Assembly: GCA_017462565.1 (NCBI GenBank)
Contig: JAFTQW010000040.1
Location: forward strand, 124,001 to 188,000
Reading direction: 5' to 3'
Length of the DNA: 64,000 bases
DNA from: Ruminococcus sp.
GTDB taxonomy: Bacteria; Bacillota; Clostridia; Oscillospirales; Ruminococcaceae
Both the position numbers and the translations under genes were made by a program. Of this stretch, positions 57,931 through 64,000 are shown piece by piece (position 1 is the stretch's first letter; every line of letters starts with the position of its first letter). The notes under the pieces are model-generated. The model saw only the letters and a program-made list of their open reading frames with translations, was not told the origin of the DNA and searched no databases.

Positions 57931-59262
57931 TCAATAACCCTCCTGCTGAAGCTTGCAAAGCATATCAACGTAAAATTCTCTTACATCGAATCCGCTGATG
58001 TTTTCACGGTTAAGGTCAATTACATCACCGTGGCTTATCCCCCTTTTCGTTTCAGGACGAATAAGTCTGTATTCACCGTGAACGGCAGACCTCTCCCATA
58101 CAAGACCGTCGTTTTCGCCGTTGAGCTTTTTTATCATTTTATATCCGATATTAAGCGGAAAACCGGCAGAAGAAGCCGAACGCATAACCGTCATAACGCT
58201 TCTGTAGGAAACAAGCGGAGAATCCGGCATTTCCTCGTCATATTTTCCTGCACGAACAGCGCTGAGATCGTGAACTCCAGCCATAAAATCGGGATTTTCG
58301 TCGCCAAGCTTTGCAAAGATTCCGTTGTACCTCTTAGCTATAAATTCAGCAATAGAGGCGGGAACCTTTTCAAGAAGATAATCAACCATATCGCAGCCCT
58401 TATGCGGAGTATTTATCGTTGTAAGAGTTGCAACATATTTATCCATTCCAAGACGGCTTATTGCATAACGGCTGTCAAGTCCGCCCTTTGAATGAGCGAT
58501 AATATTGACTTTCTCCGCACCGGTTTCTTCAATAACCTTCAGAATCGTTCTGCGAATCTCCTCGGCGCTTCTTGCAACCGAACCGGAGGACTGCTGTTTT
58601 CCGTAGTAAATCGTTGCTCCGTTGCGGATAAGAGCAGCAGGAATTCTTCCCCAATAGTTAAAAATCTGCCAGTCACGGAAAAAAATTCCATGAACCATAA
58701 TAACGGGATATCTGGTGCGGCATATCTCGTTTTCAGCACGGGCGTTTTCAAGCTCTATGCGGTCGCTTTCAACAATGTATTCTCTTCCGGCAACTTTATA
58801 AAACCGTCTTGCGATAAATAAATTAACGATAGGAAACCACCAGAAGCAAACCATTAAAACATGATCTTTGATTTTTACCTGTCTTGAATTCAACGCTATG
58901 CGTATAATTCCGGCAAACATGACTATCCCAATAGCAATGATCGGCATGACCACTGCAAAAACAGCATTGACTACACCGCTTTGAAGTCCTTTAACAAAAT
59001 ACGCCGCAAGTATAACGGCTTCCGCAGCAATTGCAAACGCTGAAAGCTGAATAAGACATACTCCCCTGTTCAGCCGTCTGAGTTTTTTATTGCCGGATTT
59101 TTCTTTTCCTTTTCTGAAAATAATGCATATATAAATAATTGAAAATAAAATCGTAAATGCAATTTTCAGTGCATTACTTAGTGGAACTATCTTCCATAAC
59201 GGAATCAGACTGCAAAAAATAACAAGAGCGATAAGCTCTGAAATAAACTTACATATTTTCAT
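57931..59262 (-). CDS. Membrane-associated alpha/beta hydrolase (lipase/esterase-like)
   Basis: The 443-residue protein starts with four hydrophobic segments (residues 1-150), then an alpha/beta-hydrolase domain with VIMVHGIFFRDWQIFNYWGRI (oxyanion-hole HG), IIAHSKGGLDSRYAI (nucleophile Ser in GHSxGG-like AHSKGG), TTINTPHKGCD and a later catalytic His in ISHGDVIDL. It resembles bacterial triacylglycerol-lipase-type esterases acting on membrane lipids. The catalytic domain probably lies on one face of the membrane with the helices as anchor; the substrate is unknown. Confidence 0.8.
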   Translation of the reverse strand: MKICKFISELIALVIFCSLIPLWKIVPLSNALKIAFTILFSIIYICIIFRKGKEKSGNKKLRRLNRGVCLIQLSAFAIAAEAVILAAYFVKGLQSGVVNAVFAVVMPIIAIGIVMFAGIIRIALNSRQVKIKDHVLMVCFWWFPIVNLFIARRFYKVAGREYIVESDRIELENARAENEICRTRYPVIMVHGIFFRDWQIFNYWGRIPAALIRNGATIYYGKQQSSGSVARSAEEIRRTILKVIEETGAEKVNIIAHSKGGLDSRYAISRLGMDKYVATLTTINTPHKGCDMVDYLLEKVPASIAEFIAKRYNGIFAKLGDENPDFMAGVHDLSAVRAGKYDEEMPDSPLVSYRSVMTVMRSASSAGFPLNIGYKMIKKLNGENDGLVWERSAVHGEYRLIRPETKRGISHGDVIDLNRENISGFDVREFYVDMLCKLQQEGY

Positions 59263-59270
59263 ATTTCTCC

Positions 59271-59309
59271 TAAAAAACAGGCTGTTCCGTTTTTCACCAG
59301 AACAGCCTT
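59271..59309 (-). terminator. Terminator after zinc-ribbon gene
   Basis: On the minus strand GGCTGTTC and GAACAGCC form a stem followed by TGTTTTTT. Confidence 0.8.
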
Positions 59310-59319
59310 CATGTTTTGA

Positions 59320-59754
59320 TTAATAGTTCTTGTTTGAATCTGCGTTGAAGAAATTATTGCTGCTTTCTGTATAGTAATCATTGGACTCAAGAGATAAAAA
59401 ATCCTCATCATCCATATCAGGAAGTCTTGCACCGCAGCGTCCGCAGAACTGGAAACGATCGTTTACCTCTGCGTCGCACTTAGGACAAACCTTATAACCT
59501 CTGATCTGATTCAGCTCGTATCTCATTTTCTTGATTCTTCTGCGTCTCTGGTCAATATCGTCACAGAGCAGCTTGAGAGCAGCCGGATCTTCGTTGGGAT
59601 TCTTATAATATTTTTTACCCATATCAGTAAAAATCTCAACTATTCTTTCTTCTTCATACAGAATCTTTCTCTTGAGGTTATTTGCTTCAGACATATTTTT
59701 AGTCTTTTCAGAAACGCCTCTGCTTACATCGTTAAATTTATCGAGAAGACCCAT
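59320..59754 (-). CDS. Zinc-ribbon domain protein with coiled coil
   Basis: The 144-residue protein has an N-terminal helical region (MGLLDKFNDVSRGVSEKTKNM... through RRRRIKKMRYELNQI) likely to form a coiled coil, followed by a zinc ribbon CPKCDAEVNDRFQFCGRCGARL and an acidic, Asn/Ser-rich tail. The start at 59754 has an AGGAGTG site. The family is common in Firmicutes; function is unknown. The GLLDKF N-terminus resembles proteins that bind membranes or SPFH assemblies, but this is only a pattern. Confidence 0.8.
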   Translation of the reverse strand: MGLLDKFNDVSRGVSEKTKNMSEANNLKRKILYEEERIVEIFTDMGKKYYKNPNEDPAALKLLCDDIDQRRRRIKKMRYELNQIRGYKVCPKCDAEVNDRFQFCGRCGARLPDMDDEDFLSLESNDYYTESSNNFFNADSNKNY

Positions 59755-59876
59755 TTTCATCACTCCTGTCGGAAATTTCGTATTAAATTTACATTAATTA
59801 TTATACATCATACAAGTTAAATTTGTCAAGCGTTTTCAAAATAAAAATACATTCATGCATTTATTTTGTGCAGTTT

Positions 59877-60311
59877 TTACATTTCCGCTATATCATTTTC
59901 GGTAAGCTGAATAATTCCGCCCTTAGTGAGAGCAGCGGAAGCGTTAGCGTTATCGTCAACACGGATAACGAATGAAACTGCTTTATCAGAAGCTCCTGTA
60001 AACGCATAAAGATACTCAAGGTTAACGTTTTCGCTTCCGAGAATATCGAGTACACGGCTGAGCTGTCCGGCAGAATCGGGAATAGAGATCGCCAGAATTT
60101 CAGTAACGGTAACAGCATATAAAGCGTTTTTCAGCGTTTCAACAGCCTTGTCGGTATCGTTTACGATAATGCGGAGAATGCCGAAATCCTTTGTATCGGC
60201 AAGACTGAGCGCTCTGATATTGATTCCGCTTTCTTTAAGAAGCTTCATAACACCTGCGAGCTGATTGGGTTTGTTGTCAACGAAAACTGAGATCTGTCTT
60301 ACGTTTGCCAT
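59877..60311 (-). CDS. Tandem ACT domain protein
   Basis: The 144-residue protein consists of two ACT domains (residues about 1-70 and 71-144): RQISVFVDNKPNQLAGVMKLLKESGINIRALSLADTKDFGILRIIV and ILAISIPDSAGQLSRVLDILGSENVNLEYLYAF. Such proteins bind amino acids; the gene commonly accompanies paaK/ior genes for branched or aromatic acids. It is in the same direction and 40 kb-strand unit as the downstream paaK-iorB set, separated only by a lipoprotein gene. Confidence 0.9.
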   Translation of the reverse strand: MANVRQISVFVDNKPNQLAGVMKLLKESGINIRALSLADTKDFGILRIIVNDTDKAVETLKNALYAVTVTEILAISIPDSAGQLSRVLDILGSENVNLEYLYAFTGASDKAVSFVIRVDDNANASAALTKGGIIQLTENDIAEM

Positions 60312-60347
60312 AATTTTTCCTCCTTTTAAATAATTTATTAAAATAGT

Positions 60348-61289
60348 TTAATCGACCTTTGCAAATGCAGGATAATATATATTGCCATCTTCGGCGATAT
60401 ATAAAGCAAGCATACAATATGACGGGAGTTCATTAGTATTCTTCGAATCAGTGTCAACATACATCAGAATAAGTCCGGGATAATTATCGCTTTCGCTGTA
60501 TTTTCCGTTGTTGATAAGTTCACCGTCAGCGTTATACCAGTTCCACTCGCCGTCTGAGAATACAAATGCTGTATTAAGGTCATCACAGTTATACTGTATT
60601 AACAAGTTTTTCTCTATACTATCCATATTTTCATCACTAAAATCTGATTTTTTCCCATTATATGGAGAAAACTCATCATTTTTCAGCGTATTCATTATAT
60701 TATATTCAAGAGTAAAATCCTCGCCGGATTTGTAAACATCTTTCAAGTCAATTCCATATGTATCAGTGCAGATCAAATCTCCCATTGATTTAAGAGTCAT
60801 CGTCTCCGTAATACCTAAGCTGATCCCTCTATGCCAGCGAATATACGGAAGAACATTATATGATGTAAATTTATCATTAAGGTTCATCTGCGGAATGACC
60901 AGTTTACAATAAGAGCCTGTTTCACTATACGTCTGCATATTGAAATCATCATCGTACTTAAAAGCTATAGCTTCACTTTTTATTGAATACTCACCGGAAT
61001 ATATGCTGTTTATACCGCTGTTGGTATACTTTATCTCAAAAGATTTTCCATCAAAGCTGATATAATGCAAATCTTCGGAGTTATCCATGCCATGCTTGAC
61101 AGCGCCGTCTAAATCTTTAACGCTGTCATTGTAGAACTCTCCGTCATGACCATAAATATATGAATATTTTCCGTCGGAAATCTTACCGTATGATTTTTCA
61201 CTTCTCTCACTATCCCTCTTATCGCCGCAAGCCGTTAAATCTCCAACGCAGAGGATTCCTACAAGAACTGCTGAAATAATCTTTTTCAT
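60348..61289 (-). CDS. Lipoprotein of unknown function
   Basis: The 313-residue product has a lipoprotein signal with lipobox VGDLTAC (Cys21). The mature part, rich in Asp, Ser, Tyr and Lys, has repeated beta-strand patterns (GKISDGKYSYIYGHDGEFYN, SFDGKSFEIKYTNSGINSIYSGEYSIKS, NDDLNTAFVFSDGEWNWYNADGELI) but no recognised family. It is interposed between the tandem ACT and paaK genes, with 8 nt to the preceding paaK region. The start at 61289 is the ATG giving a canonical signal peptide. Confidence 0.7.
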   Translation of the reverse strand: MKKIISAVLVGILCVGDLTACGDKRDSERSEKSYGKISDGKYSYIYGHDGEFYNDSVKDLDGAVKHGMDNSEDLHYISFDGKSFEIKYTNSGINSIYSGEYSIKSEAIAFKYDDDFNMQTYSETGSYCKLVIPQMNLNDKFTSYNVLPYIRWHRGISLGITETMTLKSMGDLICTDTYGIDLKDVYKSGEDFTLEYNIMNTLKNDEFSPYNGKKSDFSDENMDSIEKNLLIQYNCDDLNTAFVFSDGEWNWYNADGELINNGKYSESDNYPGLILMYVDTDSKNTNELPSYCMLALYIAEDGNIYYPAFAKVD

Positions 61290-61306
61290 ATAAACCATAC
61301 TTTTAA

Positions 61307-62614
61307 TTAATCATGCAGCTTTCTCTTATCAATAACACGAACAGCCTTGCCCTCGCTTCTTGTGATCGACTTAGGAGCGACGAGATGAACCTTCGGATTG
61401 ATTCCAAGCATTGTTTTTATTGCAATTGCAAGAGATTTTTCCTGATCCTGCATATCCTTTACCTTGTCCGAAAGCTGATCGGGATTCATCTCAACGCTTA
61501 TATCGAGGGTATCAGTATTGTTAACTCTGTCAACTTCGATAAGATAGTTCGGAGAATAGCCCTGCTCGATAAGAACAGTTTCGATCTGACTCGGGAATAC
61601 GTTTACTCCACGGATGATCATCATATCGTCGCTTCTGCCCATTGGCTTTGTCATCTTGATGAGAGTACGTCCGCATGAGCATTTTTTTCTTGAGAGAACG
61701 CAAAGATCACGGGTTCTGTATCTGAGAAGCGGGAAAGCTTCCTTAGTGATGCTTGTGAAAACAAGCTCGCCGACCTCGCCATCCGGAAGAACCTCTCCGG
61801 TTTCAGGATTGATTATTTCAGGGATAAAATGATCCTCGTTTATGTGCATACCGGTCTGTTCGGAGCACTCGAAAGATACGCCGGGACCGCTTGTTTCGGT
61901 AAGACCATAAATATCATATGCCTTTATTCCGAGAGATTTTTCAATAGAACGGCGCATCTCCTCCGTCCAGGGCTCAGCGCCGAAAATTCCGGCTTTAAGC
62001 TTGATATCGTCGGTCGTATAGCCCATATCGTGAAGAGTTTCGCCGATATAAGCGGCATAAGACGGAGTACAGCAGAGTATAGTTGCTCCGAGGTCACGCA
62101 TAAAAGTGATCTGTCTTTCAGTGTTGCCGCTGCTCATCGGGAGAGTAAGGCATCCGACCTTATGCGAACCGCCGTTAAGTCCGGGACCGCCTGTAAAAAG
62201 TCCGTAGCCGTAGCAAACCTGACAAACGTCCTCGTTAGTGCCGCCTGCGGCTGTAATAGCTCTTGCGCAGCAATCCTCCCAGAGGTCGATATCATGCTGA
62301 GTATAAAATGCAACAACACGTTTTCCGGTAGTTCCGCTTGTAGACTGGATTCTCACGCAGTCGCTGAGCGGCTTTGCAAGAAGTCCGTAAGGATAAGCAT
62401 CACGCAGATCAGCTTTTGTGAGAAACGGAAGCTTGTGAAGGTCGTCTGTGGACTTGATATCCTCCGGCTTAACGCCCTTTTCGTCCATAAGACTGCGGTA
62501 ATACGGCACATTTTCGTAAACGTGCTTTACCTGAGCAACAAGACGTTCATCCTGAAGCTTCTTCATTTCCTCTCTGGGCATACATTCGATTTCTTCATTC
62601 CAGTATCTTTCCAT
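61307..62614 (-). CDS. paaK: Phenylacetate-CoA ligase-type acyl-CoA synthetase
   Basis: The 435-residue protein is an adenylate-forming enzyme of the PaaK type, AMP-binding motif TSTSGTTGKRV..., with IQSTSGTTGKRVVAFYTQHD, GYGLFTGGPGLNGG, YDIYGLTETSGPGVSFECSEQTGMHINED, LRYRTRDLCVL and MGRSDDMMIIRGVNVFPSQIE. In anaerobes with ior genes it works in oxidation of aryl pyruvates: indolepyruvate oxidoreductase makes aryl-acetyl-CoA and PaaK-type enzymes interconvert the acid and CoA ester. Next to iorB, which is 58 nt upstream, this role fits. Confidence 0.93.
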   Translation of the reverse strand: MERYWNEEIECMPREEMKKLQDERLVAQVKHVYENVPYYRSLMDEKGVKPEDIKSTDDLHKLPFLTKADLRDAYPYGLLAKPLSDCVRIQSTSGTTGKRVVAFYTQHDIDLWEDCCARAITAAGGTNEDVCQVCYGYGLFTGGPGLNGGSHKVGCLTLPMSSGNTERQITFMRDLGATILCCTPSYAAYIGETLHDMGYTTDDIKLKAGIFGAEPWTEEMRRSIEKSLGIKAYDIYGLTETSGPGVSFECSEQTGMHINEDHFIPEIINPETGEVLPDGEVGELVFTSITKEAFPLLRYRTRDLCVLSRKKCSCGRTLIKMTKPMGRSDDMMIIRGVNVFPSQIETVLIEQGYSPNYLIEVDRVNNTDTLDISVEMNPDQLSDKVKDMQDQEKSLAIAIKTMLGINPKVHLVAPKSITRSEGKAVRVIDKRKLHD

Positions 62615-62671
62615 TGGTTTTTCCTCCTGTTGATAAATAAATATTTTAAAAGTCTACGCTTTGGTATCAAA

Positions 62672-63247
62672 TTATTCAGCAGATTTGCCGAGTTCAAAAG
62701 CTTTCTTGTTCAGTTCAAGAAATTTCGGAGGAACACACTGTTCAAGAGCGTTCTGCCACAGCTCTTCGGGAAAATCGAGACGTGACGCAAGAACTCCCAT
62801 AAGAACAACGTTGGAAGCTTTTGCCGTTCCTGCCTGCTCCGCAAGACTGAGGGCGTCAACTGCAACTATATCTGCGCCCGCTTCTTTTAGCTTTTCCACA
62901 AGATTTTCCGGATACTCAGCCGCTCCTGTAATAACCGGCATAGGATCTATCTGCTGAGTTGAGGTTATAAGATGACCGCCTTTTTTGAGGTATGGGAGAC
63001 ATCTTGCCGCTTCAAGAAGCTCGAACGAGATAACAGCGTCCGCCTCGCCCTTTTCAATAACAGGCGAATAAACCTTGTCGCCGTATTTTACATATGTAAC
63101 AACAGAACCCCCACGCTGGGACATTCCATGAACTTCGCTTACCTTAACGTCATATCCCTGTGCAAGAAGTACGTTTCCGAGAAGTCTTGATGCAAGAAGC
63201 GAACCCTGTCCGCCGACTCCGACTATCATAATTGATTTAGTTTCCAT
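62672..63247 (-). CDS. iorB: Indolepyruvate ferredoxin oxidoreductase beta subunit
   Basis: The 191-residue protein has the gamma-type 2-oxoacid oxidoreductase fold: IMIVGVGGQGSLLASRLLGNVLLAQGYDVKVSEVHGMSQRGGSVVTYVKYGDKVYSPVIEKGEADAVISFELLEA. The GVGGQG and HGMSQRGG motifs are diagnostic for IorB. The catalytic alpha subunit IorA is not adjacent within the window: a membrane protein gene overlaps the iorB start region by 22 nt instead. A CDS of unknown identity ends just upstream at 63917. Confidence 0.93.
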   Translation of the reverse strand: METKSIMIVGVGGQGSLLASRLLGNVLLAQGYDVKVSEVHGMSQRGGSVVTYVKYGDKVYSPVIEKGEADAVISFELLEAARCLPYLKKGGHLITSTQQIDPMPVITGAAEYPENLVEKLKEAGADIVAVDALSLAEQAGTAKASNVVLMGVLASRLDFPEELWQNALEQCVPPKFLELNKKAFELGKSAE

Positions 63248-63888
63248 AATTTTTCTCCTTTTGAAATTTTCCTTACCGGAAGAAGAATTCCTCCCAGCGA
63301 AATTATAATACTTTGTATAATATGACTGAAATAGCTTTTTTTCAAACCTGCTTCAGCGAGAAGATACGAAAAATGTTTATTGCACTCGCTGTATGTAATA
63401 TCATTTATCATAAATTGCCTGCAGACATTTTCTTTGACAAATTCATTCGTGACATATTCCCTGACATACTGCCTGTCATAGCCTTCTTCGATAAGCTCCT
63501 CCGACCATTCGGCTTTGTAGGACGTGACATAATCATTCAAGGCTTTAACGATATTTTCGATATAAACTATCCTTGCCGATATAAAAACCGCCGTCCCGAC
63601 AACAATAGTACAGGCTGCCGCCTGAAGCAGATCAATTTTCGCTGAACCGAAAAGTTTTGCAGCAAGGCGTCCGACAAAAACAGCTCCGAATACCATAACA
63701 AAAGCGACAACATCTACAATATATCCGCTTTTTCCGATTACTATCCAGAGCCATGCTCCCGGGATCACACCTATGCAGGCTCCGAAAAATGCGGCAACGG
63801 CAGGAATAACTACCGACTTGTCCGAACTTTCAGGATAAAGATTAAGATAATCATATTCATGACCATATTTGCTGTCAAGATCGTCCAT
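63226..63888 (-). CDS. Unknown multi-helix membrane protein before iorB
   Basis: The 220-residue product has three to four hydrophobic helices (VVIPAVAAFFGACIGVIPGAWLWIVI, IVDVVAFVMVFGAVFVGRLAAKL, LLQAAACTIVVGTAVFISARI and a C-terminal IIQSIIISLGGILL) with a charged central region rich in Glu, Tyr and Lys (YKAEWSEELIEEGYDRQYVREYVTNEFVK). No family is recognised. The start at 63888 has an AAAGGTG site. Its 3' end overlaps iorB by 22 nt, which suggests translational coupling although iorA is the expected partner. Confidence 0.7.
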   Translation of the reverse strand: MDDLDSKYGHEYDYLNLYPESSDKSVVIPAVAAFFGACIGVIPGAWLWIVIGKSGYIVDVVAFVMVFGAVFVGRLAAKLFGSAKIDLLQAAACTIVVGTAVFISARIVYIENIVKALNDYVTSYKAEWSEELIEEGYDRQYVREYVTNEFVKENVCRQFMINDITYSECNKHFSYLLAEAGLKKSYFSHIIQSIIISLGGILLPVRKISKGEKLWKLNQL

Positions 63889-63916
63889 TTTTATCACCTT
63901 TAAAACTTACATCAGC

Positions 63917-64000
63917 CTACGGCTTGAAGATTATTTCCAGTTCGCCGTCAACGAACCCCATTCCGACCGCCTTTGCCTGAAGAAGAACATTTCTGTAATT
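63917..64000 (-). CDS. 3' end of an unidentified gene running off the right edge
   Basis: A 28-codon frame ends at a TAG at 63917-63919 and is open to the window edge; its last residues read KAVGMGFVDGELEIIFKP. The tail does not look like the ferredoxin-rich end of IorA and no family is named. Confidence 0.4.
   Translation of the reverse strand, partial: NYRNVLLQAKAVGMGFVDGELEIIFKP

Overview
The window looks like a chromosomal segment of a low-GC, endospore-forming Gram-positive gut or rumen bacterium of the Ruminococcus type (Oscillospiraceae). The reasons are spoIIID and spoVT, an IreB-family protein, DUF1540, DUF1292 and DUF1836 proteins, a valine T-box in front of valS, consensus sigma-A promoters with 17-nt spacers, and a plant-biomass and cellulosome flavour: two secreted proteins with C-terminal type I dockerins and a GH9 cellulase. 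No tRNA, rRNA or CRISPR array was seen. Genus assignment is inference.

Layout. 1-2.1 kb: 3' part of a CCA-adding enzyme with HD domain, a fluoride channel and spoIIID. 2.3-4.8 kb: a PhoB/PhoR-like two-component pair on the minus strand. 5-7 kb: DUF1540 and IreB proteins and a PdaA-like deacetylase. 7.4-9.6 kb: a BspA-like leucine-rich-repeat protein with a dockerin. 9.8-11.8 kb: DUF1836 regulator, a tiny membrane protein and an SPFH protein. 11.9-15.1 kb (minus): ilvE, a small membrane protein, a TatD-link radical SAM protein and alr. 15.2-18.7 kb: a YpsA-like SLOG protein, a degenerate LCP protein, TatD and a PP2C phosphatase. 18.9-21.5 kb: QmcA/NfeD pair and a 1-phosphofructokinase. 21.8-23.3 kb: a decayed prophage remnant. 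23.7-26.5 kb: a large secreted dockerin metallopeptidase. 26.6-27.4 kb: a divergent XRE regulator/SLOG pair sharing one operator-like palindrome. 27.5-31.6 kb: spoVT, ispE, an aminotransferase, an Lrp/AsnC regulator and a PHP histidinol phosphatase. 31.7-37.3 kb: ACT/DUF711 pair, GNAT, NahK-like kinase, DUF11 protein, two small acidic proteins and a SecD-like lipoprotein. 37.4-48.1 kb (minus): gdhA, folC, Dabb protein, valS with T-box, pyk, pcrA. 48.7-53.6 kb: membrane-anchored GH9 cellulase and a DUF6583-like protein. 53.6-57.4 kb: glgP-malQ for glycogen and maltodextrin use. 57.5-64 kb: membrane and lipid proteins, a tandem ACT protein, a lipoprotein, and a paaK/iorB aromatic 2-oxoacid module running off the right edge.

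The working themes are cell-envelope biology (PdaA, alr, LCP-like, SPFH/NfeD), sporulation, and outward-facing polysaccharide or protein degradation feeding central metabolism (FruK, Pyk, GlgP, MalQ, Gdh).

Two dispersed non-coding repeat families run through the window and are not explained by gene annotation. Family A is a composite of three or four hairpins (about 120-170 bp, at about 2.2, 7.2, 18.7, 21.6, 40.2 and 44.0 kb). Family B starts with AGGCAACACC and exists as about 170-bp MITE-like copies with 19-bp terminal inverted repeats and as short hairpins that begin right after -10-like boxes. One family A copy supplies the last codons and stop of the sensor kinase gene.
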